Shown here in pieces: positions 1-10,602 of a DNA stretch of 64,000 nt (position 1 is the stretch's first letter; each line of letters begins with the position of its first letter). Source of the DNA: Cymbomonas tetramitiformis (lineage: Eukaryota > Chlorophyta > Pyramimonadophyceae > Pyramimonadales > Pyramimonadaceae); NCBI GenBank assembly GCA_001247695.2, contig LGRX02030241.1, positions 1 to 64,000 of the forward strand, written 5' to 3'. Position numbers and translations under genes: made by a program. The notes under the pieces were generated by a model. The model was not told where the DNA came from. It saw only the letters and a program-made list of their open reading frames with translations, and made no database searches.

Positions 1-245
1 AAAGAGTTGTTCCCGCCTGTTTTGACATTAATGTCAAAAGTCAGAAGAAACAGCAAGATTCACTGGAAAAAGAGTTGATCCCGCCTGTTTTAACATTAAT
101 GTCAAAAGTCAGCCGATGCAGCAATATTTCCTGGGAAAACAGTTGATCTCGCCTGTTCTGACATTAATGTCAAAAGTCAGCCGATGCAGCAATATTTCCT
201 GGAAAAACAGTTGATCCCGCCTGTTTTAACATTAATGGCAGAAGT
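1..245. repeat. Tandem ~68-bp repeats with an 18-20 bp palindrome
   Basis: About four tandem units of 66-69 bp. Each carries a version of TTTTGACATTAATGTCAAAA, a perfect palindrome in unit 1 (20-39) and with one or more changes in units 2-4 (88-107, 157-176, 224-243). The array continues off the left edge, so its full size is unknown. It lies just upstream of the spliced methyltransferase gene. The half-site TTTGACA also begins the palindromes of the right flank. It may be a subterminal repeat of a mobile element or a protein-binding array. Confidence 0.85.
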
Positions 246-489
246 CTGAACTTGCATGGAGTTTTATTTACTGATTGTGTGCTCCTAAAGTTTTCTTTGT
301 TGTCTTTTAATTTGTTGCAGAGATTTGTTTAGCGGCGTGCGCGCCTTTCAAAGAAGACGTGCAATGAACCGAGAAGCTGAAAGAATTAGGATCAACAGAG
401 AAATTACTAGACGTAGGCGTAGCATTTTAGACAGGGGGTTTTAAGACTTTTAACATGTATTTTTATTGAAAATTATGTTTGCCTTTCAG

Positions 490-3400
490 CTTTAAATATG
501 TTTGCATCGACGGCCATGGCCGTCACGCTTTTTACGAACACGCTTTCAACAATGGATGCCATCTCCGTCGTAAAGAAGTCAACGCGGGGGAAAAGATGTT
601 TCAGACACACGATGCTACCATTTTGGACGAGCTTCTTACTCTGGATGAGATTACAACGTTGGCCGTTGCTAAGATCTCTGTGAATGATTCCGGGTCAAAG
701 GCGAGGACTTTTTTCCAGGACTACTCAATGTTCAAGTAAGATATTTTAAGTCTTCTTTCAAGTAGACTTTTTATTTTTCAACTCTTGGTACTCAGTTTTA
801 TTTTTGATGCAGGTGGAACATCCTGGCCTTTCAAAAGTCCACCAAAAAGAAGGTCAAGTCCACCGACCTTCTGGCTCAGTACCAGAGCCCGGAGTTTGAT
901 CAACGATTCTTCACTCGGCTTTTGAAGATTCAGGAGTACCTGCAGGACAAGCCGAAGATTGAGGAAATCATCCGCCTCTGCTGCAACGCTCTTGGTAAAG
1001 GGTGTTGCCTTAATTTTGACTCGTTGTACTCTAACAAGGAGTTGGAGAGGCTCACCCCGGCCCAGCAACTTCTTGTTTTCGAGGAGTGCAAAAAGAGCTT
1101 ACCTTTCGTGGAGAACACTGTGGGAGGCGGTGTGAGGAAGATCACGGACAGCAAGAAACTGAAGGCGTTGGAGGGCTCACCAAAGCCTTCTCGGGTCATC
1201 ACGTCTCCTAGATCCTTTACGGATTGCTGTACTGCATTCTGGATGAGGACCAGTACGGTGGCACACATCCATGCCATGGGTGGAAAGGTCACGGACACGG
1301 AGAAGGCTACCCAATGGATCGATAGCTTGCACGCAGGCAAACTGGACAGTGTTCTGTTGGGAGAGGTACGTATAGCTGTTTAAGGATTAGTTCACCATTC
1401 TTTTGTCAACCATTAAAAATATTCTTTTAATTTCAGGCGGACAACCTGAAGCCACCTTCGGCTGCAAACACGGGCCGGCTTGGTGGGAAGGAGGACCTTT
1501 TCATCAAGAAGGCGGTGAAGAGGTACATTGACCACTGCCGTTGGAAGGAGGTCAGTGTGGAGACGAACACCCTTTCGGAAGGCGAGGAGGAGCAGGGCGA
1601 GTCTGAGGCTGCCCCGGAGAGTGGATCTGACATGGAGATGGAACTCGATGACTTCAGTCTCTCAGACGAAGAGGAAGAGGACCGAGAGGCCCGACTGAAA
1701 AGGAATGAAGATCGTAAGAAGCTTGAGGAGTTTGAGGCTCGCGCGGAGGCACTCAGCAGGCAGGAGAAAAGGAACCAAGAGTTCAAGGATGAACGGTGAG
1801 TGTTGTTGGGTTTTATATTTAAAAGGTAACCCCAGCACCCACCTCACTTATACACGGTTAAGTGTTTGCAGAAACAAGATGGATGAGATCGCAGCTCAAC
1901 TCGAGGAAAAGGAAGCCCATGACAAGGAGGTGGCAGAGAGATTGCAAAGGAAGCTGGAGGAGAAGGCCGCAGAGGTACGGGCGGAGAAAGAGCGGAAGCA
2001 GGAGGCAGTAGTGGAGGAGAAGGAAACGGAAGAGGAAGTTGCTCCCGAGCCACTAGACCTCACCAGCGTGACATTGAACAAGGTGTTGCCCATGGGTGGT
2101 GCATTGCGTAATGGCACGGAGCCATTCTTTGATGAGACACGGTCGGAAGAACTCATGAGTTTCATCGCCGAGCGATGGTCGTCTTTGGAGTACGAGAAGG
2201 ATTACATCGTGCATGTTGTAGTCCGCGCTTCAAATGAAATTGCGAAAGCGGCCAGAGGACAGGCAAAGAAGAAGAAGACAGAAGACGACCCGAAGGTGAT
2301 GTTCCGACTGCGCAAACACAAGCTGGCGGGAGCGGTGCAAGACCCCATCGTACTGACATCCCGTGCTATAATTGGAGCAGGTAAGAACTTCACCCCTTGC
2401 GGCTATAGTGGTCGGGGTTTCGGTGAAGTGCGTTCGCGGACTTACAAAGGTTTCCACACACAGGCATTATTCCCTTACTTACGTTGGTTTTAGGAACGTA
2501 CGAGGAGATTGGCAAGGACTTGCATGCCACCTTGATGGAGGGAGTTGGGATCGCGGCGGTCATCACGGACGTGCCGTGGGGTGACGAGAAGGACACCGGG
2601 TACAACACGGCTGTTGATTGGGGTGCGGCCCTGCGTGCAATAAGCACGATCTACGACTTCAACGCGGCATTGCCGGAGGAAAGTAAAAAGCATGACTTGG
2701 GGAAGGCTGATGGTGAAGCCATTGTGTTTGCAATGGGGGACATCACGGCAATCAACAACATCAACCACGAGGCCACGAAGAACCGTCTGAAGGTACCTTG
2801 GTCATTTTCCTGATTGAATGAATATGAACTTAACCCCGGATCACATTTGGACGTTGTTGTTTGAACAGGTGTACAAGAACATGCCGGGCTTTGTGTTGTT
2901 GGATGGAGTACGGCAGACGGAGGTCCGAGGGAACACACCGGTTGCTTCGGGGCACCTGTACACGACACTGGCACGCTCGCTGAACAAGCCAAAGCTAGAC
3001 TACAGGAAGGCGGTGGTGGCCCGCGCACCAGATCTTGTGGAACTTGCTGGAGTGAAAACTCTAACCAATTTCTTTTGTGGAAATGTTCTGGGCCCTTTGT
3101 CGGTGACTGAGTACCAAGCCTTGGAGAAGACCATTGAGGACAACGTCAAGGCCCATGGAGCCGCGGAGAACTGGTCAACCAAGAAGACTTCTGATGCGGT
3201 GAAAACCATTTGTGACGAAGCCATGGAGGAGTTCCAGGAATATGCCCTTCCCTTCCAGGCCTTGCATTCTACCGGCACATTCAAGCATAACTGTCACGTT
3301 GCTGGTTGTGCCGCGTTGAAAGGACCTTGCCACGAGCTTGGGAAGACCCTGGTGGTGGGACAGAAGAGTGTGGAATTGGGGGAGTTCTTGGTGGAAAGGT

Positions 3401-3609
3401 ACACCTCTTCTGGTGGGCAGGTGGTGATGGACCCATTCATGGGGTCCGGCAGCGCGGGGGTAGTGGCCCTACGCAAGGGACGCTGCTTCCTTGGATACGA
3501 GCAGAAACAGACGAACTTTTTGTCAGCCGTTTTCCACCTGAGCAGCGCCCTGCAAAAGATGGTGGAGGGTGACGAGGAGTATGTCCTCCGCAAGTACGAG
3601 GCGCCTTAG
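490..3609 (+). CDS. Spliced gene with C-terminal N6-adenine/N4-cytosine DNA methyltransferase domain
   Basis: Six exons can be joined by GT-AG introns with consistent phases: 490-735, 813-1365, 1437-1795, 1872-2380, 2494-2792 and 2869-3609. The first exon has a splice acceptor before it, so the true start lies upstream; an ATG at 364 in a possible further exon could not be joined. The N-terminal half is not recognised. The middle is a long, highly charged coiled coil (exons 3-4). Exon 5 holds DVPW, fitting catalytic motif IV, and exon 6 holds DPFMGSG, fitting the SAM-binding motif I. Motif IV before motif I is the beta-class order of N6A/N4C methyltransferases. The product probably methylates DNA. 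Its 3' flank is shared with the SWIM gene at 59.9 kb, which suggests a mobile-element origin. The domain call is fairly firm; the biological role is inference. Confidence 0.75.
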
Positions 3610-3632
3610 GACCTTCTTGCTATTTTGGCCAC

Positions 3633-3905
3633 GTGTAAGCGGGAAGGTCCCAAAGGATGAAGAGCTGTAAGATTCAGTTTTTGCCGCGGCACGACTTAGC
3701 CAACAGCCGATGCAGAATAGAAGCCTAACGGGAAGGTCTTACGCGAGTCGAGAAGGGGCAGCTCCGCTGCGTTAGTATTGAGGTGTGAGAATAGCCTGAG
3801 GAAAGTTTTGCGCGAGTCGAGAAGGGGCAGCTCCGCTGCGTTAGTATTGAGGTGCAAAAATTGCCAAACTTGGTTTGTCGTTTGTAATTATGTTGTAAGC
3901 TGGCC
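3633..3905 (+). repeat. 3' module, copy 1 (two hairpin units), after the methyltransferase gene
   Basis: This block is closely similar to 61442-61735. Within it, a ~47-bp unit (cgagtcgagaagg..GCAGC-n3-GCTGC..gttagtattgaggtg) occurs twice, with stems at 3758-3762/3766-3770 and 3827-3831/3835-3839. It starts about 24 bp after the methyltransferase stop codon and would lie in its 3' UTR. The short stem changes in a mostly pairing-preserving way in the distant copy, which suggests a structured RNA. Function unknown. Confidence 0.8.
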
Positions 3906-4064
3906 CACAGAAAAGTCATAATGTTGTAATTATGTTGTAAGCTGTCACATAGAAAAGTCATAACGTACTCAAACGGAATAAAATATCAAGGGAGTCTCAT
4001 AAAATACTTTTTTCAAGAAACGTATACAATAAAATTCTCCAATTTTTAGGGCCGTTTTAACCAG

Positions 4065-4517
4065 TTGTATTCATGGGTCCTTCACAGTGGTGGCATTATT
4101 AAACCACGTATAATTTTGAAAATCTCGGGTCCTCGTAACCTCGTAACCTCGTCAGTTTTGAAAGTTGTCCTTAAGAAGTTGTTCGGCAAGGCGACGCCCA
4201 CCGCTCTGTCCGAATCGATCGCTGAGTACGACGTGCAATCCAAACCGACCACGGTGCTTAAACAGGCAGTGACCAAGCACATGCTCCTGACAGGCGCGAC
4301 CGCCTCGGATGTGCGCGGACTTCGGACATCGCTGGAGCTGCTCGTAAACTTTGTGGTGGACGTATCGAACTGCATGACCGATCTCTTCAACATGGGTGTG
4401 GGTCAAACCCAGGAGGGTCGAGACTGCGAACGCGTCATAGACGATCTGCTGTGGCCAACGGCCATCGTCAACAGCATCATGGTGATCACCTTCGAAGCGC
4501 AGGTGCGGATTTTTTAA
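4065..4517 (+). pseudogene. 5'-truncated viral gene remnant at the left boundary
   Basis: An open frame of 150 codons with no credible ATG; the only start is a TTG in AT-rich flank sequence. Composition turns GC-rich from about 4160, and the later part looks like real protein (helical, with a Cys/Asp-rich stretch near the end). Short repeats of cctcgtaa at 4132-4150 may mark the join between flanking DNA and viral DNA. It stops 17 bp before the next ORF in the same direction. I read it as the surviving 3' end of a viral gene cut at integration or by later rearrangement. No family recognised. Confidence 0.45.
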
Positions 4518-4534
4518 AAAAGTATAGATAGGCG

Positions 4535-6256
4535 ATGCTCCTTGTCAATCCGCAAACGCTATCGCGCAGCATGGCATCTTTGATGGACTTACCGACGCTT
4601 GGGGTGTACGTGTACCCTCGACTCCGCTACAACGACCTGCTGGCGCTACGACAAACCTGTCGCGCTGCGAGGAATTGCGCGGATTTGAAACGCGAGATTG
4701 TGACGTCGCGCATGCGTCGCCTGCTACCGTTCACTGTGTCCGATCTGGACGAAGTAGCGGTAGTGCTCGAGCAGGATACGCACTTTCGCGCTCCGCCCTG
4801 TCGTCGCAAAACGGATTACGATGTTGTCACGGATCAGCGGTGGTGCATCAGCGATAACGTGTCATCGGATTTCGTGCGGGTGTACATGCAAGACGTGCCC
4901 AGTTACATGGACGCGTTAAGAAACGAGTTGGGGCCCCGATTCGACGAGTTGCGCACGTTGCGTAGGGCCGAGCGCATCAGTCTTAGCCCACGATTTTGCG
5001 CATCCTTCGTGAGACGACTCGTGTGCGTCAAAGCGGAAATATCTTGCGCGATATCCTTTGATGCGTACGTTCAACGAATTTTGATACCGTGCCTTCCGAT
5101 TCTGACCAACCTGCGCGTGCTGGACATCTCCTTCGGCCGTTGGCAAAAATTTTGCCTGATGCCCGAAACGACCTGCGCCCTGAAGGCCGCCATCGCGAAC
5201 TGCCGAGGAATCGATCAGATTTCGTTGCACGGCATTCCCGCGGGATTCTGTAATGACGTGCAGTGGGCGTCGGTGACCAGTTTGCGGTTGTCACTGGTTG
5301 ACGATACGCACATGCTGCGTCTAAAGTCGTTGCCGCAACTGATCGAGCTGCACGTGCGCGCGATTCGAAGCGAGTGCACGTTGGAAATGCTGGACCATCT
5401 CACTGAACTTCGCACGCTGCTTTTGGAGAGCGATCTGCAGCCTCGTTCGATCGGCAGCGCGAAACGGAGACTGCCATCGACACTCATCAATTTGCGCCAG
5501 CTCACATTGATCGGTTACACCGGTGTGGATTTGGAGCTCTTCGAATCCTACCCCCGTCTGATAGATCTGCGCCTGGACAACTGCCGAGGCACGGATCGCG
5601 CGCTTAAGTCCGTCAAGTTAAACGGCCGCCTGCCCAATCTGCAGCATTTCCATCTGGAAAACTGGACGCACAAACTGACACGTTTCGATACTGTTTACCT
5701 CCCCTGCGCGCGCACGCTACGCGTACTGACGTTGGACACGTCGATGTATTTTACGGATGCATGCGCGGAGATGCTGCGCAACGCGACCTCGCTTGACACT
5801 CTGCGGATGATGTACCTGCGGCGTTTGAACAACCTCGAATTCGTTGCGGACATGCGCTCCTTGAGAAGCGTAACGCTAAAACATCTGCGCAGCTTGCAAG
5901 ATTACGATGCGCTGCTGCGCGTGCGGACTTTGCAGTATCTGCACGTGGCGATCGATGACGGCTTCGCGCGATGCCAAACCCTCTACGCGCACCCCACGCT
6001 GCGGACGCTCGTGCTGCTTGGGACCAACGAGTGCGTGGTGTACGAGATTTTGCGCCGTATCGCGCATCCGTGCGTCCTTAATCACATCACGCTGACGCGA
6101 AGGCAGATGCATTATGTTTTCCCGCGATTACCGACGATGGTCATGCCTCACGTATCGAGGATGCGCCTGGACGTGCGAGAGGACGTGTGCTACACGAATT
6201 ACGAATGCGAACGCGAGGATCAGATGTTGGAGGAGCAGCAGGAGTGGAATGAATAG
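4535..6256 (+). CDS. F-box-like protein with leucine-rich repeats
   Basis: A 573-codon intact frame. The N-terminus has an F-box-like helix pair (LPTLGVYVYPRLRYNDLLAL followed by RQTCRAARN, about residues 20-50). Many leucine-rich repeats follow from about residue 185 to the end (LTNLRVLDIS, LTELRTLLLE, LINLRQLTLI and similar). F-box/LRR proteins act as substrate adaptors of SCF ubiquitin ligases, and giant viruses often carry several; this window has three F-box-like genes. The start is 4535, or 4571 (MASLMDL), which puts the F-box nearer the N-terminus. It sits between a gene remnant and a convergent winged-helix ORF. The LRR call is firm; the F-box is probable. Confidence 0.75.
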   Translation: MLLVNPQTLSRSMASLMDLPTLGVYVYPRLRYNDLLALRQTCRAARNCADLKREIVTSRMRRLLPFTVSDLDEVAVVLEQDTHFRAPPCRRKTDYDVVTDQRWCISDNVSSDFVRVYMQDVPSYMDALRNELGPRFDELRTLRRAERISLSPRFCASFVRRLVCVKAEISCAISFDAYVQRILIPCLPILTNLRVLDISFGRWQKFCLMPETTCALKAAIANCRGIDQISLHGIPAGFCNDVQWASVTSLRLSLVDDTHMLRLKSLPQLIELHVRAIRSECTLEMLDHLTELRTLLLESDLQPRSIGSAKRRLPSTLINLRQLTLIGYTGVDLELFESYPRLIDLRLDNCRGTDRALKSVKLNGRLPNLQHFHLENWTHKLTRFDTVYLPCARTLRVLTLDTSMYFTDACAEMLRNATSLDTLRMMYLRRLNNLEFVADMRSLRSVTLKHLRSLQDYDALLRVRTLQYLHVAIDDGFARCQTLYAHPTLRTLVLLGTNECVVYEILRRIAHPCVLNHITLTRRQMHYVFPRLPTMVMPHVSRMRLDVREDVCYTNYECEREDQMLEEQQEWNE

Positions 6257-6284
6257 AAAAAATTACAATCGTGTACAGGTGTCG

Positions 6285-6662
6285 TCATGTCTTTCTACGT
6301 ACAAACCGAACAAGGATGATGCAGGCTTTGATGATCGCGGGGTCCTTGCAGAAATACGCGTACATTCTGCGTCGCGTCACTTTGCATCGCCGCTCCATCC
6401 GCGTCAAAAAACCGGCTTGGTACATCCGTATGAGCAACCCGTGGAGCGTATTCGTGCTGGGACCTCGACAGTTGGCGAAGGCAACCTTACGCTTACCGAA
6501 ATGGTGGTGCATCTCGCGGCACGTGTATTCCTGTCGGATTTCGTACGCGTCGAGGACCGCCATGGCGTGCTCCCCGAAATTGCTGAAACACTTGGCGTGC
6601 ACCATCGCACACCGCCTTCTGCAGGCGATTTTTTTACTGATTTCCGATACTGAGCGGTGCAA
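6285..6662 (-). CDS. Small winged-helix DNA-binding-like protein, possibly 5'-truncated
   Basis: The frame is open for 125 codons from a TTG at 6662; the first ATG is at 6605 (107 codons). From about residue 50 the sequence has a winged-helix look: a first helix (VLDAYEIRQ), a recognition-helix segment (TLHGLLIRMYQAGFLTR) and a basic wing ending in YAYF. It is Arg/Lys-rich, fitting nucleic-acid binding. It abuts the truncated end of the gypsy element at about 6670, so the 5' end and promoter may have been lost there. It converges on the F-box/LRR gene with a 28-bp gap. The overlapping plus-strand frames look like shadows. Family assignment is by eye only. Confidence 0.5.
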   Translation of the reverse strand: MHRSVSEISKKIACRRRCAMVHAKCFSNFGEHAMAVLDAYEIRQEYTCREMHHHFGKRKVAFANCRGPSTNTLHGLLIRMYQAGFLTRMERRCKVTRRRMYAYFCKDPAIIKACIILVRFVRRKT

Positions 6663-6670
6663 TTTGCGTG

Positions 6671-9300
6671 CTAATAATACCGGCTACGCAGAAGATGAAG
6701 CATGCGATTTTTGCCTACATGACCAGAAATAGTGGCTGAGTGGCACTCATGAAGAAGAATGTGGCGAAGTTGTGTGATCTCACCGTCATCTGTGGGGACT
6801 TTAGCTGTTGGTGGAATGTACAGCTGTCTGCCATATATGGTCTTACGATAGATCAACCCCTGAATGAGCTCGAAGCTGTAGCTGCTGACTGACTGTGATG
6901 AAGTCGATGATGTCAGCTTAGCCAAAATAGTCTGTGCAAATGTGTCACGATCATACTCGGATATAATGATGTCGTGTAGCTGATGAGCTGATGAAGAAGA
7001 TATAAGAGCAATGAATGTAGGATCTGCAGATGGAATGACTTCACTGATGTCCATGTGTTGAAGACAATCAGTAAGTTCAAAAAGTGCAGAGATACGCGTG
7101 AGTGCGTCTGCAACCTTATTCTTCTCGCCAGCAATGTGCTCTATACGGAAGTTGTACTCAGAGAGCTCATCCAACCACCGTGCCTGTTTGGGGCTCAGTG
7201 TGGATTTGGTCTGGAAATAAACCAGTGGCTGATGATCTGAGCGTACAATAGTCTCAGGAGCTCCCAACAAGATGTGGCGAAAGAATCGGAAGCCTTCCAC
7301 AATGGCAAATAGCTCGATCTCAGGAATAGGCCAACGTCGCTGTGTATCGGATAGAGTGACGCTGTGATAGCCACATGGCTTCATACCTTTTCCTTGATCC
7401 TGGAGTAATACTTGGCCAACGTGTGTGCCTGATCCATCGACCTCCAAAATAGATGGCAGTTTCTGATCTGGAAGCTGTAATACTGGAGCGTTACAGATGG
7501 CACTTTTGAGGTTATCAAATGCCTGCTGCTGCTCAGTTTCCCAGACAAACTCTGCATTATCTTTAAGGAGACGATTGAGAGGTTCGGCAACTTTGGAGAA
7601 CTTTGGTATGAATCTCCTAAATTGACCAACCATGCCCAAGAATGACCGAAGGGATGACTTGCCATCTTTAGCCATACGGCGTAGAGGCTGCTTTCCAACG
7701 GTAGGACCATAAGACACTGGAGGCTGAATTGCCATGACTGCTCTGATCCTGTCTTCGATGATGGATAGACCTGCTTCAGATATGTGATGTCCGATAAAAT
7801 CTATAGATGTGACGAACAACTCCACCTTGGAAGGTCTAATGAAGAACTGGTGATCTCTGCAACGCTGGAGGAACTGTCAAACATGCTTCACATGACTGTC
7901 AAAATCTGGACTGTATACAATAGTGTCGTCCATGAATATGACAAGGAACTGGTCGATGAAGTCGAAAAATGCCCGATTTCCTACACGAAGTGCTGTTGCA
8001 GGAGCATTGGTCAATCCGAAAGGCATAACTGTCCATTCATAAGAACCGTATCTGGTGCGAATAGCAGTTTTATGTATATCATCCGGATGAATGGGGATTT
8101 GGTGAAAGAACTGGTTAAAATCAAATCTACTGAACCATCTTGATCCCTTCAGCTGCTCTAGTAGGGTGTCATGTGGTGGTAGTGGATACGTGTCCTTGAT
8201 GGTGATGTTATTCAGGGCACGATAATCACAACACATCCTCCACTTTCCCCCTGGCTTAGGAGCGAAAATGATTGGGCATCCATATGGCGATGATGATGGA
8301 CGAAGGATACCCAACTCGACATATTTGATGATTTGCCGTTTGAGTTCCTCCATCATGGGTGCTGGAATGGTGCGTACTGGCTGTGAAGGAGGCTTATGTC
8401 CAGGTTCGATGTCGATTCTATGATATCCACCTTCAAACCGCTCTGGCCTATGACCAGCCGGAAGATCCTCTTGGAAAACGTCTGAAAAGTCTTCTCTCAC
8501 TTGATCACGTGCTGCTGTGACCTCGGGGTCTTCCATTGTGGTGTCTGAGTCTGATGCTGTAAAGACCAATTCACCATCGACCTCGGAGAGGAAAAAAAGA
8601 TATGCAACGGCTTCTTCAGCCGAACCACTGGATCGAATGCGACGGAGATGTTTCCTCATAGTGGTGGCACTGACCAATTCCATTTCAGGAAGGCCATCTG
8701 AGTCTGGAGTCTGCTCAACTCTGGACAATACTGTGCGAATACTGGAGCCTGATGAATGCTTCCTAGTGATCGTCAGATTTTTGGTCTGAAAGTCAATATG
8801 TGGATTCCTCCTCTCCAACCAATCTTGACCCAGAATGACAGTGAATGGTTTCATGTCAATGATGTAGAGATCTACTGAATCCTTATACTTGCCCAGCGTG
8901 AATGTAGCATTGGGAAGATAGGATGTACATGGTAGTTGGCTTCCTCCAGCCAATCCCACTGAAAATGATGAAGAATCTGTGGGAGCTATACCAAGCTGAG
9001 CAGCGAACTGTCTGTCGATGAAAGACGATGTGGCTCCTGGATCAACCAAAATGTGAGTATTCTGTCCATGGACTTTCCCCTTATACAGCAACAGCTTTTT
9101 CTGTGATTTCAGCTGTGCTGTCTGAGATTGCATCTGTGCGATGTTTTCTGTGGGATTATCCATCTGCTGAAACTGTAGTGTCAGTCTGGATAGGACTTCC
9201 TCTGAAATACTCTCAATCCGGCCACTTGCTTCAGTGGCATCTTCAGGCTGATCTACCCTCGGGGTGCTCTCAACACCGGTACCTGCGCAGTACCCTGAGA
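6671..9300 (-). pseudogene. pol: Pol of Ty3/gypsy element: protease, RT, RNase H, broken by a stop codon and 3' truncation
   Basis: The pol frame is open upstream of its first ATG (9163) into the gag overlap, as expected for -1 frameshift expression. Domains in order: protease with a DPGATSS active-site loop, reverse transcriptase with a variant catalytic FMDD box, and RNase H (SDHQPL, then ADALTR). The start of the integrase zinc finger (HECHSATISGH) comes last, and the frame ends a few residues later. A TGA at 7877-7879 interrupts RT a short way after FMDD; the frame continues unchanged beyond it, so this is a point nonsense mutation, not an indel. No active enzyme is expected. Confidence 0.88.
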
Positions 9301-10602
9301 GTTTCCCTGAGGAGCTGGAGCTGATGGAACTGGATCTGGAGTTGCAACTGCTGCATTGATGCTGTGCTGACTCTTCAGTTCCTTGACCAAGGTGTTGATC
9401 GTATTGATGAGTTTGCCAGACCCATCCTTAGCACTCTGATTCTTCTGTGGCTGTCTCTGATCCTGATAAGGATTCTGAGCTGGTGGCTTGCCTTTGATCT
9501 GATTTCCATCATTGGTAGTGGTGGCCCAACAATCCTTCTCGATGTGACCTGGTCGATCACAACGATGGCAAGTCTTATTCTGATTCTGTTTGGAGTTCTG
9601 GCTGCCACTCTGATTCCAATTCCGATTTCTGTTGGATCTGTCATATGGCTTCTGGCCACGTCCTCTGTCCTTATCCTTCTTGGCTGGACCTCCAGATGAC
9701 TGCTCCTTCTGACCCCGATAGTGAAGGGTTTCTGATTGCTTTGAGTGAATGACGTAGTTCAAATCAAGCAATATCTGTGTGGTTTCTTGCCACGACAGAT
9801 TGTTCCTCTGCTCTTCTGTCAGGTATCTGAGCTGGAACTGTCTGCGGAGATCAGAATCCATACTGGTGACGAATCTGTCCTTTATTAGCACATCATTTAA
9901 ATCAACTGCTGCTAAAGAAGCCAGTGATGTAAATGTGCGCAAATAATCTGCAAAAGTTTGGGTTCCTTGAGCCAGTGCCATTAGGTGTTTCTTGGCTACT
10001 GATCTCTTATGCGGATTACCAAATTGTCTGAGGAACGTCTGTCTGACCATCTCATAAGTAGCATGTGGTTGTTGTGCCAAGACCTGGAAATAGTGTCTGT
10101 CGTTATTCTGTATGAGAGTAAGAAACACTGTGATCAAATCCTTATCATTGACACCTGGATAAGTGAATTGGAAATATCTGTCCACTGTATCCAACCAGAC
10201 CTCTGCATCCTGTCCTGTTTTGAATTCCCTAGGTGGCGTCATTTTCACCTTGGGGACCAAACTGGGTGGAGCTGGTGAAGCTGGTGGAGCTGGTGCTGGT
10301 GCTGAATCTGCATCTGGGTCTACAAAGACCATCGGAGCACTGTCTGCTGTATACTCTGCTTCTGGTGCCTGAGGCTCATTGTCAGGATCCTTGTACCGGC
10401 TCATATCTGGTTTCATGCGACTGACATTGTCATAAAAGCCTATGTGGTCATATCTGGTTAGTGTATCGGCATAACCAGCAATCCACTTTGGAACCTTAAA
10501 CCGACTGTATGCATCGTATGAACCAAGTATGTCGAAAAACCAAGTCGAATGATCTGGGTTGATATCAGGAATCTCAGGCTCTTCCTCTTCGATAGTAACC
10601 AT
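9253..10602 (-). CDS. gag: Gag polyprotein of Ty3/gypsy element
   Basis: 449 codons from ATG. An acidic N-terminus and a Pro/Ala-rich linker are followed by a retrotransposon Gag capsid-like domain (about residues 120-300: AEVWLDTVDRYFQFTYPG, then QTFADYLRTF). A basic Arg/Asn/Gln-rich region follows, then one CCHC zinc knuckle (CHRCDRPGHIEKDC) near residue 360. Gag would form the virus-like particle and bind the element RNA. The frame is intact. Pol is in the -1 frame and overlaps the 3' end of gag, with a slippery heptamer 46-52 nt before the gag stop codon. Confidence 0.9.
   Translation of the reverse strand: MVTIEEEEPEIPDINPDHSTWFFDILGSYDAYSRFKVPKWIAGYADTLTRYDHIGFYDNVSRMKPDMSRYKDPDNEPQAPEAEYTADSAPMVFVDPDADSAPAPAPPASPAPPSLVPKVKMTPPREFKTGQDAEVWLDTVDRYFQFTYPGVNDKDLITVFLTLIQNNDRHYFQVLAQQPHATYEMVRQTFLRQFGNPHKRSVAKKHLMALAQGTQTFADYLRTFTSLASLAAVDLNDVLIKDRFVTSMDSDLRRQFQLRYLTEEQRNNLSWQETTQILLDLNYVIHSKQSETLHYRGQKEQSSGGPAKKDKDRGRGQKPYDRSNRNRNWNQSGSQNSKQNQNKTCHRCDRPGHIEKDCWATTTNDGNQIKGKPPAQNPYQDQRQPQKNQSAKDGSGKLINTINTLVKELKSQHSINAAVATPDPVPSAPAPQGNSQGTAQVPVLRAPRG
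9279..9307 (-). promoter_or_regulatory. -1 ribosomal frameshift signal (GGGAAAC plus hairpin)
   Basis: On the minus strand the heptamer GGGAAAC (9307-9301) is in the gag frame as G GGA AAC, the X XXY YYZ pattern. Six bases later comes a short hairpin, GGTAC-n6-GTACC (9294-9279). The pol frame is exactly -1 relative to gag and is open across this point. These are the parts of a gag-pol frameshift site; efficiency is unknown, and a pseudoknot using downstream bases is possible. Confidence 0.7.

Larger units (their letters stand above)
6671..10602 (-). mobile_element. Truncated Ty3/gypsy LTR retrotransposon (gag to start of integrase)
   Basis: Reading right to left it has gag with a zinc knuckle, protease, reverse transcriptase and RNase H, and it stops just inside the integrase zinc-binding region. 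The integrase core and 3' LTR are absent; sequence passes directly into the viral winged-helix ORF. The 5' LTR should lie right of 10602, but with only one end left it cannot be delimited. Pol carries one in-frame TGA at 7877-7879. The element is therefore defective and is an insertion into, or a rearrangement with, the viral block. Confidence 0.92.

Noticed and set aside
3725..3961. Minus-strand 78-codon ORF in the 3' module
   Set aside because: It arises from the two repeated hairpin units and is not kept in the second module copy.
6114..6732. Plus-strand ORFs of 179 and 153 codons after the F-box/LRR gene
   Set aside because: One overlaps the end of the LRR gene in another frame, and both are opposite the more protein-like winged-helix frame.
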